From contig ML681989.1 in NCBI GenBank assembly GCA_007922195.1, positions 51,333,192 through 51,397,191 on the forward strand: a stretch of 64,000 bases of DNA. Reading direction: 5' to 3'. The notes under the pieces were generated by a model that did not search any database, had not been told where the DNA came from, and saw only the letters and a list, made by a program, of their open reading frames with translations. A program made the translations under genes and the position numbers. Source of the stretch: Podocnemis expansa. Lineage: Eukaryota; Chordata; Testudines; Podocnemididae. Position 1 is the first letter of the stretch. Each line of letters begins with the position of its first letter. Below, piece after piece: positions 1 to 14,597 of the stretch.

Positions 1-1336
1 TATTGTTTCTATTCAGACTTAGGACTGCAAGCTCTTTGGTTTGCAGCTTTTCTGTATTTTGTGTTTTACCACCCGTATTTTATATTTTCCTGCATCTATG
101 GCAATATATACATAAATCTATAATAATAAAAAATGGGGTGCCAAGAGCTGGCAAGCTCCTTACTCTGCTTTCATTTAACTCAAACAGCACTCCACTAGCC
201 TCTATATACACTCTTGTTACTTATAAAAAGTATGAGACACGATCTCCCACCCCTGAGCCTGCTAGACAGCAGGGAATAGTCTCCTCTGAGGAAGCAAATT
301 CTGTAGCTGGAGGAAAGTTCTGCAGCAGTGAAAGTTGGAAGCAGCTCATGTACACTACAGTAATCTCTCTTTTTACCACATAGCATATTCATGCTGTTAT
401 ATCAGCATCACCTTTTTTCACAAAATGCTTTGTTTAGTTGTTCTAGGGCATGGGTGTTTACAGATTCATGGCTTAACTATCTGGGATCTTCAAATTAAGT
501 AATTTCCATGCATAACAAGGCTGCCCCCTTGTCTTATGGATATGAATGGGCAACCTGCAGTGCCATGTCTTCTTCAGGAAGTCTTTGTCCAGGGTGGGCA
601 TTAGCATACTCCTACCTCATCCCTATTTAAAATTAATATCTGTTGACACATATGTGCTGAGCAAATAAACAAAATGAAATCTTTAACAGCAGAAAACTTA
701 AAAGATATTTGGGTTTGAGACACTTGAAGCAGCCAGGATGTCTAGCTGTACTGCAGCAAAAGCATGAAAAAATGCATTAACATCATCTGGACTCCAAACA
801 TATTCTTCAGATGAGCAAAACCCACAAGTACTCTGTGTTAAAGCACTGACACTAGGCAAAAACCTCAAACATAAATAAGCCACTGTGGCATAATGTAAAA
901 TACCACCTGTGTACTTATCCTAGAAAGTGGAGACTTCAGTGAAGGAACAATTCTTAAAGATTGAAACTGAGGTGCTATTACCAGTTCATATGGAGTAAGG
1001 ATGTAAAAGTCTTTGCACAGGCTGACCCTGTTTGGGAAACTGATTCTGAAGGATAAGGCAAAGAGTTGTGAGCACAAAAATTAGCTCTGCTGCTTTGTCA
1101 GCTCATGAACAAAAGACTGACACTGGCATGCAGCCATTGAGAGCTACGGCATGGAAATTAAGAATATACTGAATACATGTTATAGCATTTGGCTGAATAC
1201 TGAATATATGAAATGATATCCAGCTGAAGCTAATAAGTCATAAAAGGGACAGAACATGAAGTGATACAAATCACATATATCTGATCACTGATTGAGACTG
1301 CTAGACATAAACACTCCCAGCAAAGTTTAGTCAGTC

Positions 1337-1487
1337 TTCGAAGCATCTGACAAAGTGAGATTTTTTCCCACAAAAGCTCATGCAAAAAATAAATCTGTTA
1401 GTCTTTAAGTGCCACATGACTCCTTGTTGTTGTTGTTTTGGTTTTTGTTTTTTTTGCTGGACTAGACTAACACGGCTATCCCTTTGG
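1337..1487 (+). repeat. Short Penelope-tail copy
   Basis: About 150 bp matching the 3' tail of the Penelope-like element at 46470-46602: a stretch starting GCATCTGACAAAGTG, then AAATCTGTTAGTCTTTAAG, and an end resembling ACACGGCTATCCCTTTGG. The hammerhead-like core is damaged (CTGACAA for CTGATGA, and the GAAA box reads CAAAA). It has a T-rich expansion before the last block. I saw no clear target duplication. Confidence 0.7.
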
Positions 1488-2732
1488 AAACTCATAAAAC
1501 AGTACATGGAAGTTAGATTTTTGTCTTCTGTTACAGTTGGTTAATAATTTTCTACTGTTGTAACACATAAAGAAAAATCTCCACTACAAGATAACATTTA
1601 CTTCTGATTAAAAAACAGTTCTATGGGGACCACTGAACTAAACATTTAATTATAATTAAAAGTTGTTCCTGAGAGGGCAAAAGACATTTTGGAAATTAAA
1701 ATTATTCTATAAAGAATTACCTTCTATTTTAGAACTATCATTCATGAGCACTGGTATAATGACTTTCTTGTTCAAAGCATCAAAGATATTAAAAATCCCT
1801 TTAGAGTTAAACAAAACAGTTTTTCCAATCTCTTTCATGTCTAGTAATTTTAGAAGATCCTTCTAACAACAATAGGTAAATAATAGTTTAAATAGAAGTA
1901 CAATGTCCCTTTAATCTTTACGTCAAGTCCAACTAGATTTCCAGTTGATGGTGTCCCTTTAAGAGAGTGCTCAAGTCTACACAAATTCATATAGCATTTC
2001 AAAGAAGCTATTTAACCTTTTAATTCTGCTTGAAATTTAAGAATCTGCATCCAATATATTAATTATTCAGAGTGTCAGAAAGTCGTGAGATCTAATTCCA
2101 TCTCTTCCACTTCACATACTCATGCTGAAAAAGTCACTTCAGCTTCCAACCTCTGCTTCCGTATCTTCCCACAAAAATTGATAGGGGGCTTTAGGGGCCA
2201 GCGTTGCACCTAAAACAACTGCTAACTCACATTTAGTTATTAACCTGCATGACTTAGATATGACAAACAGAGAAATTTTGAATGAACCAACAGAATGTCA
2301 GCAAACTCCTGGAATACCAACTGAGGAGGCAATAGCCATTTAAAGCAGTAATCAGATCAAAGCACTGAAAGTCATCTGAAGCAAAATGAATGAGTAATGA
2401 AAATGTTAAAGTATTTGCTGCATTTTGCCTAAACTTATATGCAGAAGATCCAGATAAGACTCACAGCATCTTCAGATTTCTGAATATACTCAGAAGCATT
2501 CCAAAGTTAAATACGGCACAAATAGAAAAGCTTAAATAATTCCAAAATACTTCAGAAATACAGGATGCTGTACAATAATTTAAAAATAGCAAGACACCAT
2601 TCTCTGATGGGGTCAAGGGGAAAACACTATAAAAACTTAAAAAGGATCTATCCCCCTGATTTTAGAAGCAGCTGTGGCTATTAGACAAAATAATGACCTG
2701 TCTACAATATGGGAGATGATTATCATCTAAGT

Positions 2733-2917
2733 CAGTGGTTTTCACACTATGGGTTAGGACCTAGTACTGGGATGCAGACCCTCAGGTACTGGGTCATGGT
2801 GCCCCTGCTGCTGCCACCCCAAGACTGGAATGCGCTGCTGAAAGATGTAGTTGTTGGGTCATGGGCATGAATGATTTTTTTCAATCAGGCCTGGGGAGAA
2901 AAGTTCAAAAACCACTG
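2733..2917. mobile_element. hAT-type MITE, 185 bp, perfect 8-bp target duplication
   Basis: Terminal inverted repeats read CAGTGGTTTTC at the left and end in the complementary AAAACCACTG at the right. The element is flanked by identical 8-bp direct repeats ATCTAAGT at 2725-2732 and 2918-2925, the signature of hAT transposition. It has no coding capacity and would have depended on a transposase supplied elsewhere. Related copies lie at 40454-40616 and 51632-51817. Confidence 0.85.
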
Positions 2918-3801
2918 ATCTAAGTAGTCCCCAAAGAAAGCAATGACAGAAAGCTAACTGTTACTTATAGGCCAATCTCCTTTTCTACTCATTTTAAAAA
3001 ACTGTCTAGGTTTCAAGTTGGTGGTATCCCTTTGAGAGACTATGCAAGTTCACACAAAATCAAATCTGCCACTTTTATGAAGTTTGATGACTGTCACAAA
3101 ATGGTAATTTTCAAACCACAAAGCTTCAAGGCCCCCCTGAGATATGACTCAAACCTGCAGTCTGCCAGGGTTAGTTCATAATGGAGTAGGTAGCTCTCAG
3201 CTTGGCCATTTAATTACTTTTGACACATACCTGGGCACACAGGATGGAAGTGGAAGGAAAAGAGGAACAGGCACATGTTTAAAGGCTTGACAATAGCTTA
3301 GAGCAGTGAAAGCCAAAAACAAAGATACAAGCTGTATGGGTGAGAAAAGTTTTGGTTCCAGATTCACATTTAGGTGCCTCAGCAGTCAAACTGCAAAGAA
3401 TCTCAGAAGTTATGTGACAATACATGGAGAAATGTGGAATTTCTGCTGAACAGGGACATATTGAGTAAAAAAGTATTATGCTACCCTAAGAATTTTGGAA
3501 AAGAATAGATAAACATGATGTTTTAAATTCCACATTTTAGAACTGATATTCTATAGAAGCAGTCTGAGGTGATTTGCATCACAGCCTATTAAAGCCAAAA
3601 TTAAACACTGAGGTTCCCACCCTGAAACTTGTTACGAGTTGGCATGCTCCTGCATTCGAGTGTTGACCAGAAGTTAATGGGGCTCCATGCAGACGCAGGA
3701 GTCCACAGGTGTATAACAGCAAGTTTTAGGACCAGGCCTCACTTGTTATATAAAATGTACTTGCATATGGGAGTAATCCAATTTGAGAACAAAATCATTT
3801 A

Positions 3802-5221
<1,420 letters not shown>

Positions 5222-5394
5222 CTACAGGAGGTTACAGAAGTAGTCAGTAGCCTTTCCTCATTCTTGGTGGAAGATTTCAGATTTTCCCCAGAAGCTAGAG
5301 CACGCCTGTGATATTACTTTCTTACTTTTATTATAGGTCCTATTCCCTCCAAGGACTTCTAGGTGCAGTACACATTTTATAACAGTACAGTACA

Positions 5395-5408
5395 TGTGTG
5401 TGTGTGTG
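5395..5408. repeat. (TG)7 microsatellite
   Basis: Seven uninterrupted TG units followed by a CATGCACATATACA run. Intronic, with no sign of function. Confidence 0.9.
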
Positions 5409-5981
5409 CATGCACATATACATTTGTAAAACTGAGTGCTTAAGCTAGGCTCTTAACTCATCTAGCTAAAGGTAAATGACTTGATTTTCACAAATTTTCA
5501 GTGCCCAAAAGCCTCACCGAAATCAATGAGAAGTGCAAGTATTCAGCAATTTTTAAAATCAGCTCCCTTTTATTTATTTGTGCTTCTAATTCCATGTGTG
5601 GGCACCTTACTTTAAGCACAAAGGTCTGAAAGCTTAACCACACACATGTACGGGGGTCACTTTTTCCAACCCTGGAATGAAAGTGAGTTTTGGGAACAGG
5701 CAACACTGGACTACACCACATTACAAAATGATTAGGATATGAAGTGAATACCATCAGTACATTCATTTGAAACCACAAGAGAAATGGTATTTACAATAAT
5801 AATGCAAGATGGAATTTAGTCAGGACATAGGACTTTGGCACCCTTTCCCTTGAGAAGAAACCCATGAGATGTTTGATGACCACAAGTTTTCCCATCCCAT
5901 TTTACATATATTCTGAGGACAACGCCTCCAACATCCTGCACAGTGCCCTCCTATGCTGAGGAACTTTTCAGTACTGACAGG

Positions 5982-6594
5982 TAGAGCACTGTGCGGATAC
6001 AAAAATGTGGAACCACATCCGATCTGCATCTGCTCAGTGATAGTATTGATCTGATCCGAAATCTGCATACCAGGGTTTAGCTGCATCTGTAACCATGTCT
6101 GCAACTAAGCTTGGGCTCACATGCAGCATTTCAGCATTTGATTGGTTCATTCTCCATATGGGTCCCACCCACTTTTTCCTTTCTTGTTTGTGGTTTGCAT
6201 GCTGTGCTATCAATCAGATTTCCTTGCCCATCAATGAAATCTCTGATTGACAGCAATGGCTTGCCAACTGGAAACAAGAAAAGGAAGAAGTGGGCAGGGA
6301 AATCATGGGGAATGAGCCAATCAAAGGCCAGCAGTGAATCTCCAAGCCCCAGTTTGAGACTCTGATTGGCTGGCAGATCACAATCTAGGATTGGTCAGAA
6401 CACTTCCTGGTTCCCTTGTGTGCTGCCAACACCGATCAGCGCAGGGGCTTCAGCAATGGATCACATCGTGAAAAGGTAAAAACAGAAGCCACATCCATGA
6501 GTCGATCCGCAGCAATGGGTCTGCAGTTATCCGCACCTGCGGATGCGGGTAATCGCGGATCTGCAGTGGATACCCGCAGATTTGCAGGGCTCTA
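5982..6594. mobile_element. Non-autonomous hAT element with internal fold-back, 613 bp
   Basis: The ends are inverted (TAGAGCACTG at the left, GGGCTCTA at the right) and are flanked by a perfect 8-bp direct repeat CTGACAGG at 5974-5981 and 6595-6602. Sub-terminal sequences are rich in GCGGAT/ATCCGC motifs at both ends. The core holds a second, nested inverted repeat of about 55 bp: 6128-6186 against 6275-6330, each with an ATTGG or CCAAT box near its outer end. The open frames inside have no recognisable domain. It is a MITE-like element mobilised in trans. Confidence 0.82.
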
Positions 6595-7816
6595 CTGACA
6601 GGCAGGACACATGCCCTTACTCAACTGCCAACTTAACTACTTCCACAAACACCATCTTTTTCTATTCATCTTTCATACAAAACTGGTCCAGCGTAATACT
6701 GATAAGCTTGAGGCATCTGATAAAATCACAGCCTGAGACCATAAACTCTTCAAGTACTATTTCTTCAGTTTCTCTCTACATTTTCTGCTGTCGTCTAGAG
6801 TCACATCCAGCTACTTAAACTTAACTAAATGTACTTGATAATCATGACAATTACCATCTAATTAGTCATAAATGCAGCCTCAAAGACATTTAGCATATCT
6901 ATGAAAAGTGTAGTATGTTACCAGGACATATAATCTAGATAAAAGGTAAATATTTCCCAAGTACTTGCATTATGTTCAGTATAAAGATTTTATACTGCTT
7001 GTTATACGTCTATTCCCCTTTTTCTCCCATAGGGATCTTTCAGGGCCTTCTCACATATGCTTTTTTAACCTTCTCACTCTTTACAAACTGGTATTATGGA
7101 CAGGGTTTTACTATCTAAAGACTGGACAGGAATTACCACTGAACCAGTCAGTACAGCTTCTATATTATCCCAAGGGTTGTTGAAGAAAAAGTTTAGTTGC
7201 TCACAGGGCTTGTGCCACTGGGATCAGGGTGGGGGGGAAAAAAAGCTTGGTCCTTGTAAAGATATATAGAGTACCCCACACAATACCAGACTGGCCACAC
7301 TACTCTCTAGTAAAGCATGTAGTGCTACCACTGTAAAAAATGTGGAGTAGATCCCACAACTAGCACTTTGAATCACAACTGCTTGAGACTGGCATCTCGA
7401 ATTATTATTGTTACAGACAAATGAGTCCCTGTGGCTGTTAGTTTTTTATTACAAAAGTTCATTTGAATATTTTGTGTTTAAACAGGATTTAAAAACTGAA
7501 AATGAGTTTGCAAAAGCATCTGTGCACAACTTTTTCTCAGGAGTGAATCCAAGACAGTGACTGGGCTTTTATGGATACTTACAAAATCCTGCACTTGATC
7601 CCAAAAGGCCACACTACTTTTAACATGCTCTTTTACAGTGCAGGCATGCACTTTTAATGCACCTTTCTTAGCTTTAAAACTAATTTGAGAATTCAAATTT
7701 CTGTAAAGCTAGTGCTGTCCCATTTTGAGTATCTGGGGAGATAGGGGCATGCAGCCCATATCTCTCCAGATACTCAAAACAGGAACATCCTAATTCTCTG
7801 AGTGTTACGTCTACAC

Positions 7817-8023
7817 CAAGGGTCTCAAACACATGGCCCGTGGTCTGTGTGTGGCCCCCAAACCTATTTCCTATGGCCAGTAACAATACTATAGTTACCT
7901 ATATTTTCAAACTGTATGAAACATTTTCAGTGGTGCAGCCCTCAGGCTAATGTACTAGTCCTCATGCGGTCCTGTACTAGTCCTCATGTGGAGCTTGTGG
8001 TGACTTTGAGTTTGAGACCCCTG
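7817..8023. mobile_element. hAT-type MITE, 207 bp, perfect 8-bp target duplication
   Basis: Begins CAAGGGTCTCAAAC and ends GTTTGAGACCCCTG, forming terminal inverted repeats of about 14 bp. The flanks are GTCTACAC at 7809-7816 and again at 8024-8031. The outer sequence on both sides (AGTGTTACGTCTACAC… and …GTCTACACTGATGACATC…GGCTGTGTAGACT) suggests that the target was itself an older MITE-like repeat reaching to about 8200. Confidence 0.85.
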
Positions 8024-8532
8024 GTCTACACTGATGACATCTTGGAGATCGATGCAGTCGGATTGACTGAGTGGGCTGTGTAGACTCGCTTAAATTGATT
8101 CCAGAAGTACTCTCAGGTTGATATGAAAAGGAGTAAGGTTGCATCAACCAGAGAGCAAACTGTGGGCACAGTGCAGTGAAGACACTATGGAATGTCAATT
8201 TTTGATGGGGGATATGCAAGCTCCATTACAGAGTTTACATATCATCCACTGGCTGCCGCTGTCAGTGTAGCCAGGCCTCAGATTTTCTATCATTTCAAAT
8301 CTGCTGTAGTCCAAACACTGTTTTTAATTAAATATTTAATAGCATCTGTTTTGTTAACTTTTAAAATTTCATAATTCCAGATATGCCACACCTTTCATGA
8401 CTATTCATGTTACCTAGATTTTTTAAATATATAGATCTTGACTACATACAATTTGGAACAGATTAACTAAAATAAAATTTTAAACTGACTTATTTAAACT
8501 GTGCAGACAAGTGTGTGGCCATTCTTGAACAA

Positions 8533-8764
8533 TTTCCAAAGGGATAGCCGTGTTAGTCTAGTCCAGAAAAACAAACAAGGAGTCGTGTGGCACTTTAAGA
8601 CTAACAGATTTATTTTTCGTATGAGCTTTCATGGGAGAAAATCCCACTTCATCAGATGCTTCGAAGATGGTTCGAAGCATCTGACAAAGTAGGATTTTCT
8701 CCCACAAAACCTCATGCGAAAAATAAATCTGTTAGTCTTAAAGTGCCACACGACTCCTTGTTCG
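8533..8764. mobile_element. Inverted dimer of the Penelope-like tail
   Basis: Two tail copies lie head to head around about 8660-8672. The left copy is on the minus strand (it begins CCAAAGGGATAGCCGTGTTA on +) and the right copy is on the plus strand and ends in a CTCCTTGTT block. The pair is flanked by an 11-bp direct repeat with one mismatch (TTCTTGAACAA at 8522-8532, TTCTTAAACAA at 8765-8775), which indicates one insertion event. The left copy has an intact hammerhead-like core and the right copy has a damaged one. Confidence 0.75.
8619..8659 (-). ncRNA. Candidate hammerhead ribozyme in a Penelope-tail copy
   Basis: On the minus strand this reads GCAT, then CTGATGA, a helix II of about 6 bp (GTGGGA with TCCCAT), GAAA, a very short GCTC link, and ATAC where ATGC would complete helix I. 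This is the invariant hammerhead core in the minimal form known from Penelope-like elements. One base of helix I has decayed, so cleavage may be weak. It was found by motif reading only, with no folding calculation. Confidence 0.5.
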
Positions 8765-9047
8765 TTCTTAAACAACCTAATGAGTGACATCAATTTAGCT
8801 TAATCTGGTACCTGATAAGAGTCTCTTTTTCATTTCTACTCCACAAATTCCTGAAAACTGTGCATTTGACTGCATGTGTGTGTGTCGTAAGCAGCCCTGA
8901 GTATGAGACAAAAACATACTTTATGTACTCTGGCTGTCCTCCTAGCAGGGGTATCAAACTCATTTGCTACAGTAGGTCAGATTTGACTTAAATGTACTTC
9001 AAATGGACCCTACATACCATAAATCAAAGTACTAAGGAACTGTCACA

Positions 9048-9265
9048 GCATTGCAGAGTACTGTGCATGTGAAACTGTGCTCTGCAATACCACTGTCTCT
9101 CTTTCTCCCCCTCTGTATTAGGGAGAGAGGGTAGTCTCATGGAGCACAGTCTTGTGTACCCAGAGCTCTGCGATGTCCGGAGACCTGACACTTTCGCAGC
9201 ATTGCGGGGCACTGGATGTGCCAGACTATACTCTCTCTCTCTCTGCTAGGGAGAGTATGGCCCTG
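9048..9265. repeat. Two diverged copies of a ~110-bp segment
   Basis: CAGCATTGCAGAGTACTGTG at about 9049 recurs as a CAGCATTGCGGGGCACTGGA variant at about 9198. In each copy this is followed by a CT-rich tract and then TTAGGGAGAG or CTAGGGAGAG. This looks like an old local duplication or two repeats of one unknown family. Confidence 0.4.
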
Positions 9266-12200
9266 CTGTAAGCAGTCACTGGCTGGATGGAAGAGGCTCT
9301 GCCTGTCTGACACCTCTATGAGAGTGTTGGTTTTTGAGTTTTGGTTTTGGCTTTGTACATAGATGACCTTTAGTCTATTCTACAATGCTTTTCTGAACAC
9401 AGTTAGTGCTTTCTACCCTTTCTTTTAAGGACAAAATGTTTTTTCAAGCAAATTAGCAAATACAGTCAAGTCTCAGCACATTTGATTGTGTCCATTATAT
9501 GCCCTGCCCTTTTACAATGCCTTTTCTTAACATGATCCCCAATGATACATTTGCTTTATAAAGAAACATTAAACTAAAACATTATAACACAATCATATTT
9601 TATTTGATCAATCAGCTTTTAATGATCAGATTAATACAACATGTATGTAGACAAAATAAATAATGATTAATACTCTCAAGGTTTATTACTATATTTGATG
9701 GTCTACTTCTGTGCCTATGTAAACAAGCACAGATTATACAAGTGGGAGAACTATTTTTGTACTGCATTAAACTGAATTTCACTGACATAGTTAATCTACA
9801 GCATAATTTCCTCTTTAAACTACACTGTTTCCTCTGTTACAGTATGGTCATGTCTTTCTGACTCTTTCCCCCTTGTGGACGACATGGCTCCTGAAGGGAT
9901 TCAAAGTACTTGTGATAGCAGTTATAAATGTTTATTTTTGTATCATTCACTGTGAGAAAAATCGTGGCAGATGCACTACAAATGACTAAACAGATAAAAT
10001 GAGACATCCCTCTATGCAGGAAAACATTTTAAATGTTGTGACGTGTGTACAAGGAATAGTACACTTTCCAAATATGACTGCTCTTCACACTTACTGTTAT
10101 AGCACTATAACTCCTGCCCCTCCAAACCTGGCTGTATTTTTAAAAGTGTATATTCATATTTAAGAGCACATACAAACAGACTCCTACAATATAAATAAGG
10201 CAATTAAACTATTTCAATCATTAGGCCTGCAAGGGTTAAATACACATTTTAAAAACTTCCTGAATGAGAAATATGAAAGGCTAATGTTGAGCCTGAAGAC
10301 CTCCCAAGAAACAATGCACTGAGAAATACACAGAAGCATATACAGACCCTGTAAAAAAAAATACAAGCAGGCAAACATCATGTTTAAGTGTCTGCATTTC
10401 AGGAAATGATTAGTTTAGGGACCCTTTCACAGATTAGCAGATGTCTGCCCGGCTGGACGTTCTCTGCAGACGATTATTCTTGAGCAGGCCCATGGGAGGG
10501 CAATAAGTGGGGAAATGTATTTTAGAGTTTTAGACAACATTTTTGTAAACTTTTGACTAAATTTGGATATAATAGCCAGCAATAGCCAGATGTCTCTATT
10601 AGGTACATAAAATAGTTGTTCTCTCTTAGAAAACCAAAGGCAACATGATATTCTGAAGTGCAGCAACTTCTGCTTTGGGATTTTTGCTCTTTGCTGTGGC
10701 GCTTGGTTGAAATAAAGGATCCTTTAATGGCCCATGTGGACTTAAGTTACTGCAGGATTGAGGCCTTATTGAGTGTTCAGTTAAAAAAAATATAACTTTA
10801 CTGCATGACAGATTGGCAGAAGTTAGAAACATACTTGGTTTAACCATCGGCACTCATGTTCAACAGTATCAAGGCTGTTTTGATCCTTATTGTTGGGTTA
10901 GTTTTTGGTTTCTGTTAAAAATGATTGATTCTGGTATCATATTCCTAAGATAATGAAAGTTATAAGCCTAAAGCTTAAAACCTACATACACAACCAGTTT
11001 AAGATACATGATCCTACTGACTGTGCCATGTGCTCTAACTCAGTTAACTAAACTGAAATGATGTAACAACTAGAATATATTTTATCTTACTATGTTTTCT
11101 AAAGACATACAGAAAATAGGCTGATAGTATAACATTTACTCGTTTCTACTTAACTTGCTCACATACGGTGTTAATAATTAATATATTTTCAAATATTTTG
11201 TTCTTTACTCCACCATTACCTGATTGAGTTTTCAAGTGCCAATGAAGCATGACAGAGTGCCAGTTATTTGTAAAATGATTTCTTTTATAAGGTCAGCAGT
11301 CCAAACAGGATTCACTGAATTGCATTTTCAAGGATTAATAACTTGTATCTTTGTTAAAATTAGGGGCAGTTCTCTGTTGTTTTGCAAACTGCCAAATCAT
11401 TTCCTAATGAAGCAAAATCTGGGAGCTCCTTACATTCACTCTTTTGATTAGAAACTCACACTTTAAATTAGTTCTCATTCTGCTCACGTACAACAATTTC
11501 AAGCAACAATTTTCTTTTCTAGAGTTTTATAGGGTTCATCCACAACATAAAAGAAAAGAATTTCTTTGCCTGATTTTAAGAGATTCTGTGCTTCAGTGAG
11601 ACTTTTGGATGCTCAGATCTATCACACCCCCCAAATAAAAATTTGTGAAATATACAAGATTGTTTGTCTTAGGTTCAACTCTCCTGATACACCCCAATCT
11701 AGATTTAAACATAGAGAACATTCCAAAAGTCAATAAACATTTCTTTGCCTCATATGTGTTTGAAAGAAAGGAGGATCCTTGCTCTGTCTTCCTAAGAGAC
11801 ACACTGTCCTTCCTCCTTTTTACATCTTTTTAGCTCCCAAAACAAGTCCCTGGAATTGGGAACCTAACCTAGATTACTCACATGGTAGTATGCAGCATTA
11901 AACCACAAAGCTACGAGGACTGGGGAAGCAGAGTTTTAACAGGCTCCTGAGCTAAAGAATGTCACTCTTAACATGGGGTGATTCTGCTTTATAAAGCCTC
12001 TATTCTACTGTCTTCTTCTAAGACTTCATAATGAACAATTATATTGCTGTGTGATAGTGTCATAAAAGATTCACCCAGTGCTACTGATGTTTGTTAGATC
12101 TGTGTTACCTTTATTGTCATCATCTTTAGATTTTTCCTGCTAGTCTTTCATATTGCTTTCTCTTACAAAACAAACATTTTAAGGAGCAACGCCCTCATCT

Positions 12201-12449
12201 GATGAGCTCAGACCCACAAAAGAGCTGTGCCTGCAAACTGCAATCCTCATCATGAGAGGCAGCAAACCAGCAATGGTCCCTGAGTGTAGCCAGCACTACA
12301 CATTAGCCCCACAACAAGATAAGCTGCTGTGCTAGCTTGGCACATTAGAAATGCTGATTAAATATATATTTGTCTGCAGCTAACTACACTCCTGTTTCAC
12401 TGCTTATAGGCTTTAGATAGTACATCCTCTCCCATGAGGAACAGGTTTA

Positions 12450-12608
<159 letters not shown>

Positions 12609-14597
12609 TTATAAAACTGTAAAAAGCATACTTCAGTCTGGTTGGGCATGGTCCTTGTAGCACAAACACAATCAATAGGTTATGAAGGTTCTTGAAGAAT
12701 GGGAACTTTTTTAAAACAATAAAATAGCATATATTGGTGACTCTCTTTGTTAAGTGAAAGAAGAGATTTAAAGAAAGCCTCTTTCTTTTGGAAGAGTCTC
12801 TCTTCTCAGATTGAAAATATTCCTTAAAAGGTCATTGTCTCAGATGCAGAAATAAAGTGTTAACCATCAACTATATGTCTCTATAATTATATCGAACTCT
12901 GCTTCTATGCCTGAATGCAGGCTAAGAAACATTAAAGCAGAACTGAAATCATGTATAAAATCTTTAATTATTCAGATTAAGACATTCTTTCTGCAAATCA
13001 AACTGTTAAAAATCATGAAGCGTAGATGGCCTGTCTGTTTACCAGCAGAAAACTCAAGATTCTATCAGAAAGAAAAGAGTATTTCATCTCATTACTAGGG
13101 GAAAAGAGTGAATTAACTCAGTTTCTTGAAGTCTGGTATTATCAATTTTATTCTCAACATTCAGCTGTTTAGTTGGTGGAAACAGAGCACCCTGCTTCTG
13201 GCAGTGCTCCAGGGGTTTATTGCTACGGAAGTCTCCAGAGCAATGTGGTTGGCACAAACACACACTCCCTCCCACCATCCAGGGTAGGATCCCCTTATCA
13301 AATGATTCTCTCTCATTTTTCCACGGGTTGGTCAACAGAGTGCTGTTTTAAACTCCAAGATCCCGCTGAATCTGCAGTTTAGCTCTTGTGGCTGTATGCA
13401 CAAGATGCACAACTCCATTCTGTCAAGTGGGCATGAGTCACTATGCTTACTGTGGACTGAATAAGTTATTCTTATATTCTTCCCGCATATTTTTATAACT
13501 AGTCTACCTCACTGGTGACATTGTAGGTTGCAGCTATTTGCATAATCCACACTAGACTTAAAAGGAGAATAGATTCCATACTCTGTAAAAGCTTCTGAAA
13601 TGCACACTCGAGTCTTATTTGCACACTGGAGTTGATGCATTCTTAAACCTTTGAGTATGCTTATTTTTCTGTGTTCAAAATGGATGTGTGCACCACCCTG
13701 GAATTAGCAAAATAAAAGGAATTCAAATACTTATGAGCATTTCATTCTTTTTTTTAAGTGAATTGTAAAATGATTAATTTAGTGCCTGCAGAAGTTCTTT
13801 TCGTTGCAGGTAACAGATAATTTGCTTATTTTTAAGGAATGCAAGATCAAAATTGGTAAAACATAACATAAGATTGGAAACGAATGCTAGAATTTTTTTC
13901 CATGAAATATATTTTATATTGCTTAGAAGCCTTCATCTTGTGGTAATTATCTATTTAAAACATTCATTGTGGGCTAAAATTTCAGCCTCACATTTACTGT
14001 ACCTGCAAAATTTCAAGTGCAAGTAACTACAGGTAAAAGTTCACATCAACAGTCAGAACACGACCATCTCTAGTATCTAACTACACTTGCAAGTCATTAC
14101 TTAAATGTTTAGTTGACTATAATTCTGAGCCAAAAATAAGACACATAAACCTACCCCTACATAACTGTCTGTATCCAACAAATGGTATTAGAAAAAGGGA
14201 AGCTAACTTCTGAAACTGTCTCTTTACACTAAAATATATCTGAAACAGAATAATTCTTAATTCCTCCAAAATCAACTGTACTAACACTATAAAATCAAAA
14301 CCATAACACTTTATCTGACCAATTTTTTTGGTGGTACTGTATCTCCAAGCATGGTAAGTTTTCTAGCATCCGGGAGTTACTTGACAGTTTATATACTTAA
14401 AATCTGCCATCATTACTACCTATCATTTGTTTGTTTAATTCTTGTTCAAGTTAACTTCCACTTTCTGAGCTTCAATTTCCCCTTTGTAAAATAAGGATAT
14501 TTCTTTTCTTCAATCCTTTTGCCGTACTCATTTTTTGGACTGTAAGCTCTTCGGGCTAGGAAATGGCTCTTAATACATGCTTGTTCAGTGCCTACGA

